Below are positions 10,759-22,139 of a DNA stretch of 64,000 nt, piece by piece (the stretch's first letter is position 1; every line of letters starts with the position of its first letter). The notes under the pieces were generated by a model that had not been told where the DNA came from, ran no database searches, and was given only the letters and a program-made list of their open reading frames with translations. This DNA comes from Elephas maximus indicus (Eukaryota; Chordata; Mammalia; Proboscidea; Elephantidae): positions 63,443,001-63,507,000 of the forward strand of contig NC_064826.1 in assembly GCF_024166365.1 (NCBI RefSeq), read 5' to 3'. The position numbers were made by a program, and so were the translations under genes.

Positions 10759-12172
10759 CTGCACACAGAGTGCTTTCTTAATCTTAAAGAAATTACCAGA
10801 AACATATCCCTTTTAAATTTACAATATTCTTTAAAAAATTATTTTATAGATGACTTCACATTTCCTAAAGATTCCCAAATTATGTGTACTTCTGTAATTC
10901 AAATTATCAGGAATAGAGAGTCATTCTTAAATATAGTACACTTGAGAACATTTTTCTCCTGACAAAGAAAATGAAGGCTATATAAATTGTGAAGCAATTT
11001 GTTATTTTGATGCTGTGTCAAAGCAAAAGGTTAATTATAATGCCTTTTAATCCTGTTTTTAAAAAAGCTATCCACAAGAATTTGTTTTATGTAAATAGAT
11101 TTAGCTTGTACTCTCAAAATGAGATTCTAGCTAAGTATTCTTGAAAGATTTTACCTTAAAAAACATTTTTTAATTTTGAAGGAGGGTGAATATTGTGAAA
11201 ACTTTGGACATGTTCAAATTTAAAAGAAAAATTTGTATTGAAAATGGAAATATTAAGAATATTGAGGGAATATAAGTAATATACTCTCTAAAAGCTGGAA
11301 TCTAACCCACCCAGAGAAATAGTTTCACAAATAACTTTTGAACTAGAAGGATAAACCTAGGGAGCAGAAAAGCAACTGAAGGTATTAGTAGACAGCAATT
11401 ATATTCAAATCTCAAATGGGAGATGGATTTTAAAAAATTAAATTCCATCAAAATCTTGGGAGGCAGTATGTCCTGTCTGTCCTACTTTGATGAATAATGT
11501 TTTCAGTCCTGGCTATCTTGTTACTCGAGAAATGTAGGCAAAATGAAGGGGGTTCAGAGATAAGTAGCAGACATGATCAAAGGCCTTGAAAACTTAATCC
11601 ACAGGAAAAGATACAGAAACGGCTGACAGCCTGCTTAGGAAGGCTGGACAAGCTGTCTGGGCAGACACAGAGGGGATAATAAGGGTCATAGAAAAAAGTT
11701 AATGTATCCAGAGAAACACAGCACAATTGAAGAAAAGGTAAAGTGTAGTAGAACCAGTTTCATTAACTTTGCTACAACAGGAACTCAGTAGAATTGTGGG
11801 AAGGACAAGATGTACAGTTAAAACTATATAAATGAACTAATAAACACATGCTAAGGATGAGCTTGACCTCTTCATATTTGATGCTGGGTGAGTGTCTCAA
11901 AAGTGTGTCTGTGACTGGGGTCTATCATAGCCTCACAAGAATTAATGGAAGATTTGCTTTCTCCTACCATCCACGCAGTCCTCAAAAATGGAAGCTCTGT
12001 CTTTCCTCCAGTACCAGCCCCACAAGGTGTTCCAGTGCCAGGAAGCTGTGCAGACAGAGGAAAGGACATCTTTATTTAATTTCTCTGGCTAGATAGGGCA
12101 CCTTTCTGAGTTTGGGCAAAGGTCTTGTTGGCAGCAGTGCTGGAAATTAGGAACAGGTAAGCTATGCTCAAA
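10759..12172. other. Intergenic stretch, nothing recognised
   Basis: AT-rich sequence without a clear repeat or exon. The open frame at 11848-12096 has no recognisable domain and no support from splice sites or context. Confidence 0.5.
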
Positions 12173-12380
12173 GAGCCCTGGTAATTCAGTGGTTAAGTGT
12201 TTGGCTGCTAACCTAAAGGTCAGCAGTTCCAACCCACCAGCTGCTTCATGGGAGAAAGATGTGACAGTCTGCTCCCATAAAGATTTCAGCCTTGGAAACT
12301 CTATGGGGGCAGTTCTACTCTGTCCTTAAGGGCCACTATGAGTTGGAATCAACTTGAAGTCAATGGGCTTGGTTTTTGGT
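12173..12380 (+). mobile_element. AfroSINE copy, first of a serial pair
   Basis: Plus-strand SINE from GAGCCCTGGTAATTCAGTGGTTAAG to GGGCTTGGTTTTTGG. It is of the longer form with an extra CAGTCTGCTCCCATAAAGATTTCAGCCTTGG-type middle. It is flanked by TAAGCTATGCTC at 12158-12169 and 12385-12396. Confidence 0.85.
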
Positions 12381-12396
12381 GATTTAAGCTATGCTC

Positions 12397-12605
12397 TGGA
12401 GTTCCTAGATAATGCAAGTGGTTAACATGCTCCGCTGCTAACCAAAAGATTGGAGGTTAGAGTCCATCCAGAGGTGTCTTGGAAAAAACGTCTGGCAATC
12501 TACTTCTGAAAAATCGGCCATTGAAAACGCTATGGAGCATAGTTCTACTCTGGCATACATGGGGACACTATGAGAACTGACTTGATGGCAACTGTTTTTT
12601 TTACT
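12397..12605 (+). mobile_element. AfroSINE copy, second of a serial pair
   Basis: Plus-strand long-form SINE from GGAGTTCCTAGATAATGC to ACTTGATGGCAACTGTTTTTTT. It is flanked by TAAGCTATGCTC at 12385-12396 and 12608-12619, the same 12-mer that flanks the first copy. Confidence 0.85.
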
Positions 12606-12720
12606 AGTAAGCTATGCTCCAAAATTTATTCTGTACTTCAGGTTTTTGCATGAGATCTTTTTAGCCAAAAGAGAAGGTTAACAAAGCCATCATGACATTT
12701 TAGTGAATTTTTTTTTCATA

Positions 12721-12890
12721 TTGTTGTTGATGTTAGGTGCTGTAAAGTTGATTCTCATTCATAGTGACGCCATGTGACAGAGTAGATTTGTCCGGTAGGA
12801 TTTTCTCGGCTGTAATTTCTACTAAAAGAAGCCTTGGTTACGCATTTGGCTGATAACTGAAAGGTTAGTTGTTCAAACCGACCGGCCACT
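12721..12890. mobile_element. Two SINE pieces in opposite orientation
   Basis: 12721-12822 is a minus-strand SINE tail (GTTAGGTGCTGTAAAGTTGATTCTC type). 12829-12890 is a plus-strand SINE head (GCCTTGGTTACGCATTTGGCTGATAACTGAAAGG). They abut an RTE copy at 12893. Confidence 0.6.
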
Positions 12891-12892
12891 CA

Positions 12893-14288
12893 CTCATCTA
12901 TGCCAAAAAATTTGGAAGACAGCTACCTGGCCAACTAACTGGAAGAGATTCATATTTGTGCCCATTCCAAAGAAAGGTGACCAAACAGAACATGCAAATC
13001 ATGGAACAACCTCATTAATATCACATGCAAATAATATTCTGCTGAAGATAATTAAAAAATGATCACAGTATATATCAACAGAGAGCTGCCAGGAATTCAA
13101 GCTGCATTCAGAAGAGGATGTGGAATGAGAGATATCATTGCTGATGTCAGATGGATCTTAGCTGAAAGCAGAGAATTCCAGAAAGATGTTTACCTGTGTT
13201 TTATTGACTACGCAAAGTCATTTACCTGTGTGGATCACAATAAATTATGGATAACTTTGCAAAGAATGTGAATTCCAGAACACTTAATTGCTCTTGTTAA
13301 GAACCTGTACATAGACCAAGAGGCAGCTATTTGGACAGAACAAGGGCATACTGTATGGTTTAAAGTCAGGAAAGTTGTACTCTAGGGTTGTATCCTGTCA
13401 CCATACTTATTCAATCTGTAAACTGAGCAAATAATCCAAGAAACTGGACTATATGAAGAAGAACAGAGCATTGAGATTGGAGGAAGACTCATTACAACCT
13501 GCGATATGTAGATGACACAGCTTTGCTTTCGGATATCGAAGAAGACTTGTGGCACTTATTGATGAAGATCAAAGACCACAGCCTTCAGTATGGATTATGC
13601 CTCAACATAAAGAAAACAAAAATCCTCACAACTGGACCAATAAGCAACATCATGATAAATGGAGAAAAGATTGAATTTGTTGAAGATTTCATTTTACTTG
13701 GATCCACAATCAACGCCCATGGAAGCAGTGGTCAAGAAATCAAAAGACGTATTACATTGGGCAAATCTGCTGCAAAAGACCTCTTTAAAGTATTGAGAAG
13801 CGAAGTTGTCACTTTGAGGACTAAGGTGCACCTGACCCAAGCCATGGTATTTTCAATCACCTCATTATGCATGCAAACTGGGCAATAAATAAGGAAGATC
13901 GAAGAAGAACTGATGTCTTTGAATTATAGTATTGGTGAAGAATATTGAATATATCATGGACTGCCAAAAGAATGAACACATTTGTTTTGGAGGAAGTAAA
14001 GCCAGAAAGCTCCTTAGAAGTGACCATGGTGAGGGTTCTTCTCACTTACTTTGAGGATATATTGTCAGGAGGGACGAGTCCCTGAAGAAGGACATCACAC
14101 TTGGTAAAGTAGACGGTCAACGAACGGGAGGAGAACCCTCAATGAGATGGATTGACATGGTGAGTTCAACAATGGGTTCAAACATAGCAACAATTGTTAA
14201 GTTGGCACAGGACCAGACAGTGTTTTGTTCTGTTATACATAAGGTCACTAGGAGTTGGAATTGATTCAACAGCACCTAACAACAACAA
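12893..14288 (+). mobile_element. RTE-clade LINE, reverse transcriptase to 3' end
   Basis: A 5'-truncated plus-strand RTE copy. It starts in the reverse transcriptase region (LIYAKKFGRQLPGQ type), runs through RELPGIQAAFRRGCGMRDII and the FIDYAKSFTCVDHNKLW block (13059-13271), reaches RYVDDTA near 13511-13531 (the catalytic Y-x-D-D box), continues in a 121-residue frame (13523-13888, LLMKIKDHSLQYGLCLNIKK) and ends at the AGCACCTAACAACAACAATA terminus. Frames are broken between these parts. YVDD replaces the YADD I expect for this clade. It is a dead copy. Confidence 0.88.
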
Positions 14289-14846
14289 TAATCTTTACTG
14301 GAATGGAATGCCAGGTCTTTTCTCATAGGATCAATGGGGAAATATTTGGGGCTGGGTGAAGTTTCCCCTTAAAATCAGATCAGTTCTCAGCTCTGATGAC
14401 CATATCTATGGGCACAGGGGCTGGGGTATTCCAGCCCAATTATTCATTAACTCCACTTTATTGGTGACAAATTTTCCAACCTATGGACAATATGTGCAAT
14501 TCCATTTGCATCTCAGTTCTCCTCTGTGTAAAAAGGTGATGATGGGTTTAAAACAAGCAACCATGTTTTTTTCTTGATAGTACATTCCTTATCATAGCAA
14601 AAATGGTGTGGACGTGCACTGATACGCCAAATGCTTTCTTCTGCCCAACATTTTCTCCGGCTGAGTGCTTTAGAAGTAAGGCAAGGGGGAGAGTGGGTCT
14701 GGGATTCTTCCCGCTGGCTAGAACGCAACACTGACTATGACTCTGCTCATGTACTTTGTACAAGGGAACACAAGCAGGAGATAGAAGGCCCTCAGCTGGC
14801 CCAAAGCTGGTCCTTAGTATATTCTTAACAACACGATTCAGATTAA
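14289..14846. other. Intergenic stretch, nothing recognised
   Basis: No convincing repeat or coding signal. Overlapping short open frames on both strands around 14513-14828 are chance frames. Confidence 0.5.
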
Positions 14847-15020
14847 AGCCCTGCCAGCTGGTAGCACAGTGGTTAAGAGCTCAGCTGCTAACCAAAAAGT
14901 TGGCAGTTTTAATCTACCAGCCACTCCTTGGAAACCCTGTGGAGCAGTTCTGCTTTGTCCTATAGGGTCACTATGTGTTGGAATCGACTCAATGCAATGA
15001 GGAATTTTTTTTTTTTTTTT
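14847..15020 (+). mobile_element. AfroSINE copy, short form with T-rich tail
   Basis: AGCCCTGCCAGCTGGTAGCACAGTGGTTAAG head, GCAGTTTTAATCTACCAGCC middle, TAGGGTCACTATGTGTTGGAATCGACT tail and a run of T at the 3' end. Confidence 0.88.
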
Positions 15021-16851
15021 GTAGCTGAGAGCAGAAGAGGCACAGCCCTTGTTTAAAGGTATTTGGGGCCTGGACTCTAGACTGGAATGGAGGAATTTTT
15101 ATCACTGAGTTAAAGAGTTGAATAAGGTTCTTTGTGATTAGGAATTAGAACCAGAGTCTTACACTGTGAAACACTTGGAGGCTACATAAAAAGCAAACGG
15201 GGTTATAGAGAGGAATTGCAGACCTCGGAACATTCTTGCAGACATGCAGATGCAGTCATATTCACTGATCTCCTGCTAATGTCTTTTTAGAAATACGATA
15301 GACTCTTGACATGGTAGGCTTTAAAATATACCATTTGAACTACTCACAAGCAACCCAAAAAATCAAAGAGGTGTAAGTTTGCTGAGGTAAATATTTGAGT
15401 TAAAACTTCCTCAGGATGGATGAGGGAGGGTGTTCCTTAGCATGGGTAGTGCAGCAGACACCGTTTTGGGGGAAAAGGAGAAAAATATTAAATTATTAGA
15501 AACTGCTACTCAAAGGAGAACCCTCTACCCCACTGTAGATGATGCTTAGACCTATAAGTTGAGGGCATAGCCTCATGGTGTTTCAATCTTCGAAAGGAAG
15601 CATGTAGCAGGAGAAGTGTGGTGTGGATTTGTGCTAATAGCTCTGGTTGGAAGGTTGGAGAAGGAGGGGAGCCCACCCTGACCAATGCTTGGACCACTGA
15701 TACAGGACAGCTGGCTGGTATTCTGAAGGCGTTTAGTGCAACAGGTGCTGGTAGTGCTGAGAAAAGCTGGAAGATGGAGCTGGAGCTGGAGAGGTTGTCT
15801 GTTACTGGAGGGATGCTGAGAGAACCTAGAAACAGAAAAGAAGTCCCTTTTCTCTTCTTCCCACCTATAAAACATCAGCCTATGACTATCACCGGCAAAA
15901 CTTAATTGGAATCTAGTTGGTAAAGGAATCTGAGACGTAGTTTTCAGAGTTCCAAACTCAGCATCTAGGGCAGAAAGCAGAAGAGAGAGATAGCACTGAG
16001 GGACAGCCAATAAGCCACACAGTGGTTCTATTCCATCACCAGAAAGATTGGTCAGCTTGCCCAAAGTCACAGCTTAGAAGTTGAGGAATTGGAAACCTTA
16101 GGCAGGTGTGTTGTGATTGAAAAAAACAAAACAAAACATATCTTTTTCATTGATTTCAAGTTGTTTCCAAATGGAGAAAGTGTTCCAATTTTAATTTGTA
16201 CTTATTGAAGAAATTAATCAACTCTTTTTAAAAATGCATAATATCTCAATGGTTGCCCAAATGTTTATTAATAGTATGCTTTATTGTTGGAATTGAGTGG
16301 GGAAGAAATTTTTCTTAGATGTTTTGCAACATAAACCACTGGAATAACTCTAGTTTATTTCTTTTCCAAATTTGAATGTCGTTTTATGACTATAAGAATA
16401 ATAGATGCTTACTGTGAAAAATCAGAAAATGTCAGAGGAGTTTAAAGAAGAAAATAAAAATCCAATAATCTAGTCCATCAACCAGCGGTGACCTCTGTTA
16501 ACATTTGGTATTAATCATTTCAGTATAATATACTGTAGAATGAAACTATTGCTATATATTTATATGCCTGAAGTGTGGTCATTGCTAAGGAAACACTTCA
16601 TATGGTTTTAGAATTGTAAAGCCAGAAAGAACCTAGTTTCAGATGTGGAAACCAAGACAGTATGGTAGGGGTGAATTAACCAGTAAGCACAGTATTTACT
16701 GGTTTACAGTAAGCAAGGTACACACTTACTAAGCTATAGTCAACAACTTCACATGGGTTTCACCACATCTTTGATTATTACTGCTTATTGGGTAATCCAT
16801 CCCTGATGTGGCAAAGCTAGGATGAGAACACTGGTATTGGGTCTCCAAATC
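15021..16851. other. Intergenic stretch, nothing recognised
   Basis: Unique-looking sequence. The 165-residue frame at 15573-16070 on the minus strand is Leu/Ser/Thr-rich, has no recognisable domain, and an overlapping frame on the other strand is equally open; I do not support either as a gene. Confidence 0.5.
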
Positions 16852-18010
16852 CATCAGTAAGTGTGACAAGTCCTCCTCGATTTCTGTAAGCAAGGTTGTG
16901 CCATCTGCATATCACAGGTTCTTAATGAGTTTTCCTCCAATCCTGATGCCATGTTCGTCTTCATATAGTCCAGCTTCTCGAATTATTTACTCAGTATACA
17001 GAGTAAATAAATATGGTGAAAGGATACAACCTGACTCACATTTTTCCTGATTTTAAACTATGCAGTATTCCCTTGTTCTGTTCGAATGACAGTCTCTATG
17101 TCTATGTACAGGTTCCTCATGAGCACAATTAAGTGTTGTGGAATTCCTATTCTTCATTCGAAATGTTATCCATAATTTGTTATGATCCACAGAGTCAAAT
17201 GTCTTTGCATAGTCAATAAAACACAGGTAAACATCTTTCTGCCATTCTCTGCTTTCAGCCAAGATCCATCTGACATCAGCAATAATGTCTTTCATTCCAT
17301 GTCCTCTTCTGTATCCAGTTTGAACTTCTGGCAGTTCCCTGTTGAGGTACTGCTGGAAACATTTTTCAATTATCTTCAACAAAATTTTACTTGCGTGTGA
17401 TATTAATGATATTGTTCGATAATTTCTGCATTCTGTGGATCGCTTTTCTTTGGAATATGCACAAATATGGATTTCTTTCAGTTGGATGACCAGGTAGCTG
17501 TCTTCCAAATTTCTTGGCATAGATGAGTGAGCACGTCTAGTGCTGCATCTGTTTGTTGAAACATCTCAGTTGGTATTCCGTCAATTCCCAGAGATTTCCT
17601 TCTTGCCAATGCCTTTCGTGCAGTTTGTACTTCTTCCTTCAGTATCATAGAGTCTCGATCATATGTTACCTTGTGAAATCGTATAGGACTCTGGTATTCC
17701 TTCCATCTTTTTTTGATGCATCCTGGGTTGTTCAATATTTTGCCCATAAAATCCTTCAAAATTGCAACTCGAGGTTTGAATTTTTCTTCAGTTCTTTCAG
17801 CTTGAAAAATGCCGAGTATGTTCTTCCTTTTTGGTTTTCGAACTCCAGGACTTTGCACGTATCCTCATAATACTTTACTTTGTATTCTTGAGCCGCCCTT
17901 TGAAATATTCTGTTCATCTCTTTTACTTCATCGTTTCTTCCATTAGCTTTAAAAAAGCTACTCTATATTCAAGAGCAAGTTTCAGAGTCTCTTCTGACAT
18001 CCATTTTGGT
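16852..18010 (-). mobile_element. RTE-clade LINE, internal reverse transcriptase fragment
   Basis: A minus-strand RTE piece lacking both ends. The frame at 17520-17053 encodes MPRNLEDSYLVIQLKEIHIC, NYRTISLISHASKILLKIIE and CFIDYAKTFDSVDHNKLWIT, the finger and palm part of the reverse transcriptase with the F-D-x-V-D-H block kept. The frame at 17858-17478 is the upstream linker (LARRKSLGIDGIPTEMFQQT). The YxDD region is just past the 3' truncation at 16852. Stops separate the parts. Confidence 0.87.
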
Positions 18011-18834
18011 GACTTGCCATAGATACCTAACAGCTGAAATTACTATCTATAAAGTGTTCTTCTCTTGGAGCGTATTATGATGTTGAACGTATTCTTTAAA
18101 ATTCTGCCAACTAGTAATTAATGTAACTAAAGTAGGAATATTTACGGAATGAGAAATTGCTTTTAGTTGACTTTTGCTTAGGAAGAATGATTTTAAAACA
18201 TCTGGATTCTGTTTTCTTGGCTCAAGTTCTAGTTTATTATGTTGCTTTTTTCTCTTGTAGGTGGCAGTATAGTGATTCAAAGAGTAGGATGTAATATAAA
18301 TGTGACTTTCCCTTTTTTTTATATCCTTATGAATAGAGAATGGGAATCTAGTCTCAATTTTTAAAGGTGTGAATTATTCAGAGACTTTGTAAATATTTAG
18401 GATTCAGTAAAACTGAACTTGCTTTTGGTTGCATACTTATGTTTGTAATTTTGACATTGCATCCCTTTTAAAGGTAATATGTGTATATTTGATTTATGAG
18501 CATTCAAAAATCTGCAAACATTATGAATTAACAAATATGGAAGAATTTTAAGCATGAAAAGTGTTTCTGTTAATAAGAATAGGAATTTGCCTTCAGTAAA
18601 TGAAGTATGACTTGGCTTGTCTCACCGAGAATCTTTTGGGAAGGCTCAGGATTTGAAATCCTTGTTCATCCTCTATTTTGCTTCATGTTCCTTTTAGAAA
18701 AAATTCCCTAAACTGCAATCTAAAGAACATGAGAGGTGGGCTGGTTCTCTTCAGACTACAGTCCTGGTTTGGTTTCCTTCCATTTAATTGATTTTCCAGA
18801 TCTTAGGTGGAAACAAAGAAAGGCCACTTTCCCC

Positions 18835-19025
18835 TAGTTAGGGTATCTTTTGCCGCTTACTGGGTGTGTGACATTAGACAATTTAGCCTGCTGAGCTTTA
18901 GTTTTGTGACCCATAAAATGGGAATGATATCTTCCTGGTACAAATTTTGAAGGGGATTAAATGAAAAGTGCATGTAAGGTGCTTAGCATTGTGTGTGACC
19001 AAAGCAAAATCTCATTTATCATTAT
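18835..19025 (+). mobile_element. MIR SINE
   Basis: MIR core wording CTGGGTGTGTGACATTAGACAATTTA...CATAAAATGGGAATGATA...GGATTAAATGAAAAGTGCATG...GTGCTTAGCATTGTG, in the order of the mammalian-wide MIR consensus. Confidence 0.8.
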
Positions 19026-19149
19026 TGAAGGAACTCTTCTGATTTTTTCAGATGCAGATGTGTTACTCACTCCCTCTGTAAAATATACTAAAGGATGCCT
19101 ATGACATGCAGAATCTCATGGCTTGAAGCTACTTTAGAAAACAGGGTCT

Positions 19150-19290
19150 GGACTAGCAACATCCATATCATTTGAAACGATCACCTGGCAGCACCTTGTT
19201 AGAAATGCAGATTTTTAGTTCCCATTAATAGACCTACTGAATAGGAATCCCCACGTGATTCATAAACACATTGAAGTTTAAGAAGCAATA
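19150..19290. mobile_element. MER5-like DNA transposon fragment
   Basis: The string GATCACCTGGCAGCACCTTGTTAGAAATGCAGATTTTTAG follows the hAT-Charlie MER5 consensus order. Both ends are eroded. Confidence 0.5.
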
Positions 19291-19303
19291 TGATAAGTAT
19301 AAG

Positions 19304-19466
19304 TAGTCCCTGGATGGCACAAACAGTTAAGTGCTTGGCTACTAACTGAAAGGTTGGCGGTTAGAACCCATCCAAAGGTGCCTTGGAAAAAAGGCCTAGA
19401 CCTAGAGATCTGTTTTGAAAAGTCACATCATGAAAACTCTATAGCAGTGCAATAGATCTGTTTTAT
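19304..19466 (+). mobile_element. AfroSINE copy, 3'-truncated
   Basis: AGTCCCTGGATGGCACAAACAGTTAAG head, long-form middle GGTGCCTTGGAAAAAAGGCC and AGATCTGTTTTGAAAAGTCAC; the tail after AACTCTATAGCAGTG is degraded. Confidence 0.75.
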
Positions 19467-19689
19467 ATGGTCTTTCTAGCCATGATCTTGTAACTCCCAC
19501 AAAATGACTGTCTGGGCCACAATTTTGCAAGGGACTGGTCAATTATTATGCAAATATTGGTTCAGAAATCCATCCAATAACATTGCCTGACTTGTGGTCC
19601 ACTGAGGCATGGATCACTTCCTGGTCCTGCTGGGAGCCCATGCTTTGAAACTGATAAGGAGTTTGATTATATGAGGGCCAGTCCCACAG

Positions 19690-20110
19690 AAATTTAGGGG
19701 GGCCTTACTACCATTGAGAAGACTTTGGAGTGGAGTGTGTCCTTTAGGCCTGACATTCCTGTGTTGAGAACCTCCTAGACCCAGAAGAGAGAGCTGAGCA
19801 CCCTCAGGCAGGAGGCTTGCTGGCTTAACAGGGTGACTCCAGGCACTTGTTGGCAGAGGTAAGAGAGTAGCAACACCTGCCTATGCAGAGCAGAGGCCTG
19901 AGTGTGCCCCGTGCAGGGGTTGCACGCCCTTCACCCCTAGCAGCGTGGCAGAAGCCACAAGGGGCCTTGGTCAGCACTAGACCGGGTAACATGGCAGGCC
20001 CGAGTATCGTGGCAGGAGCTGACCACAGAGGCCTGGAAGGGCCCAGCGGCAGAAGGCTTGGGAGATTCTGTACAGGGGTCTTCCCATAGTGAGGCAAGGC
20101 CTGTTCCATC
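19690..20110. repeat. Second copy of the unnamed purine-rich repeat, GC-rich
   Basis: Shares AGAGAGCTGAGCACCCTCAGGC, AGGAGGCTTGCTGGCTTAACAGGGTGACTCCAGGCACTTGTTGGCAGAG-type wording with 3730-3905. It is GC-rich and open on both strands, but those frames have no recognised domain. Confidence 0.35.
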
Positions 20111-21223
20111 TTGCTGTGGTGAAGCTAGTACCATCATTTGGAATAAGAAATGAAACCATCTGTGCCCCCATGACCCTCTGCTTCTTACTTAAAGCTCTCT
20201 GTGTTGGGGAACATTCCCCCCCGCCACACTGCCCCCCCGCCCTGACATTACCATTCATTCCTATGGGAAAAAAAGAAGTGCATGTAATGAGCCTTGGTAA
20301 GCTTTTGCTCAGGGCTTAGACATACGCTCTAAGAAACCAATTATCTTAGTCAGGGTACACTGTGATGTTAGGACTACTTCAGGGGAAAGAAGAATTTGTT
20401 TTAAGAATACAGGGAAATCTTATGGAATTCAGTTGTTGGAAATACAGCCAAGACTCTAGAAGGAAAGTAATCAGGCAGCTATTTTTTCCCACTTGTCTCT
20501 TCTGCCCCACCCCCCCCCACCCCTTCTCTCTCTTTCTCTGGAAGAGTCATGGTGCCTTGTCTCTATTCTCTCAAATCCTATTTCTTATTTATCAATGTGC
20601 ATATGGCTGAAAATGGCTGCCAGCTCAGAAATCTTTGTGCAGTTGTATCTCTGACGTCCTCAACAGTTTCTGTCTCTTAGTTAAAATTTGTGTGAGAGAG
20701 AATTTGATTAGCTCAGCTTAGGTTAGGTGTATGCCCATGGTCCCAAGAACTTTTGCAAAGAAAGTGAGGGTGCCTGGTATAAACATGGCTGCCAAAGTGT
20801 GGGTAGGAGACAGATTTTCTTAGATGGTGTGGATGAAGAAGAGGTTGTGATTGGCATGTTAGTCCAACAACATATACACCCCATTCTAGAATGGGAATAG
20901 AATTTCTCCACTTTGTGAATGCATGAGGTGCCTTCTTTTATTCCATTTTTTCAACACATATACTAAGTGCAGGGGTAGGTAGGTTATTTCTTATTCACTC
21001 ATTTGTAGATTGCTGCTATGTCTTTTGTTTTGTTTTCTTTGTTTGAGTGCCTCAGTTTTACCCTCCATGACCACATAGCCATGATGTAAATTAGATGAAG
21101 AGTTATCTTTCCTATGTGTGTTTTTCTATTCACTGAGTTCCAGACTTTCCCTCTGGGTCCTTTTTTTATGTTTCAGAACTATTGTCTCCTATTATTTCTA
21201 ATATTCCAGTGAACTGGAGGAGG
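20111..21223. other. Intergenic stretch, nothing recognised
   Basis: No exon or clear repeat. Contains a short C-run with interruptions near 20217-20240 and 20507-20520. Confidence 0.45.
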
Positions 21224-21923
21224 GTTGTTGTTGTTAGGTGCCATGGAGTTGGTTCTGACCCATATCAACACTATGTACAACAGAACAAAACACTGCCCTG
21301 TCCTGCACCATCCTCACAATCATTGGTATGTTTGAGCCCATTGTTGCAGCCCCTGTGTCAAATTATCTCCTTGAGGATCTTCCTTTTTTTTGATGACCCT
21401 CTACTTTACTAAGCATGATGTCCTTCCAGAGACCGGTCCCTTCTGAGGTCATGTCCAAAGTAAGGGAGACAAAGTCTCATCATCCTTATTTCTAAGAAGC
21501 ATTCGGCTGTACTTCTTCCACGACAGATTTGTTTGTTCTTCTGGTAGTCCGTGGTATATTCAATATTCTTTGCCAACACCATAATTCAAAGGCATCAATG
21601 CTTCTTTGGTCTTCCTTATTCATTGTCCAGTTTTCGCATGCATGTGACATTACTGAAAATACCACGGCTTGGATCAGGTGTACCTTAGTTCTCAAAGTGA
21701 CATCTTTGCTTTAAATACTTGAAAGAGGCCTTTTGCAGCAGATTTTCCAATGCAAGACATAGTCTGATTTCTTGACTACTGCTTTCATGGGTTGTTGATT
21801 GCGGATCCAAGTAAAATGAAATCCTTGACAACTTCAATCTTTTCTCCATTTATCAATACATTGCTTATTGGTCCAGTTGTAAAGATTTTTGTTTTCTTGA
21901 TATTGGGGTGTAATCAGTACTGA
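21224..21923 (-). mobile_element. RTE-clade LINE, 3' end
   Basis: Minus-strand 3' part of an RTE: terminal GTTGTTGTTGTTAGGTGCCATGGAG on the plus strand, then CATCCTCACAATCATTGG, CTTTACTAAGCATGATGTCC and the C-terminal domain (frame 21695-21492, MRTKVHLIQAVVFSVMSHAC...WTMNKEDQRSIDAFELWCWQRI). It is 5'-truncated near 21923. The ACEN/CENW cysteine-bearing C-terminal block of RTE is visible. Confidence 0.85.
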
Positions 21924-22139
21924 GGATACCTGCTTGCTCCTATAGCACATATCAACTGTGACAATTTTTGAGTCAGACAAGCATAATGTCCACTTTGCAG
22001 GTCTGTCTCTCTCACAAGATGAGGTACAGACCTTGGTGTTTATCCCAGGAAATAGCCCTGTTTTTATAACTAATAGATTCCTTGTTGTTTTAATAAGCAT
22101 TCTGTGCTAACTAATGAGGCTGAGCATATCTTCAAATGC

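Noticed and set aside
13059..13888. Possible live reverse transcriptase gene
   Set aside because: The copy is 5'-truncated with stops and frameshifts between the finger, palm and C-terminal parts, as are the other RTE pieces; nothing suggests domestication.
15573..16070. 165-residue minus-strand frame as a gene
   Set aside because: Low-complexity Leu/Ser/Thr composition, an overlapping open frame on the other strand, no domain and no splice or promoter context.
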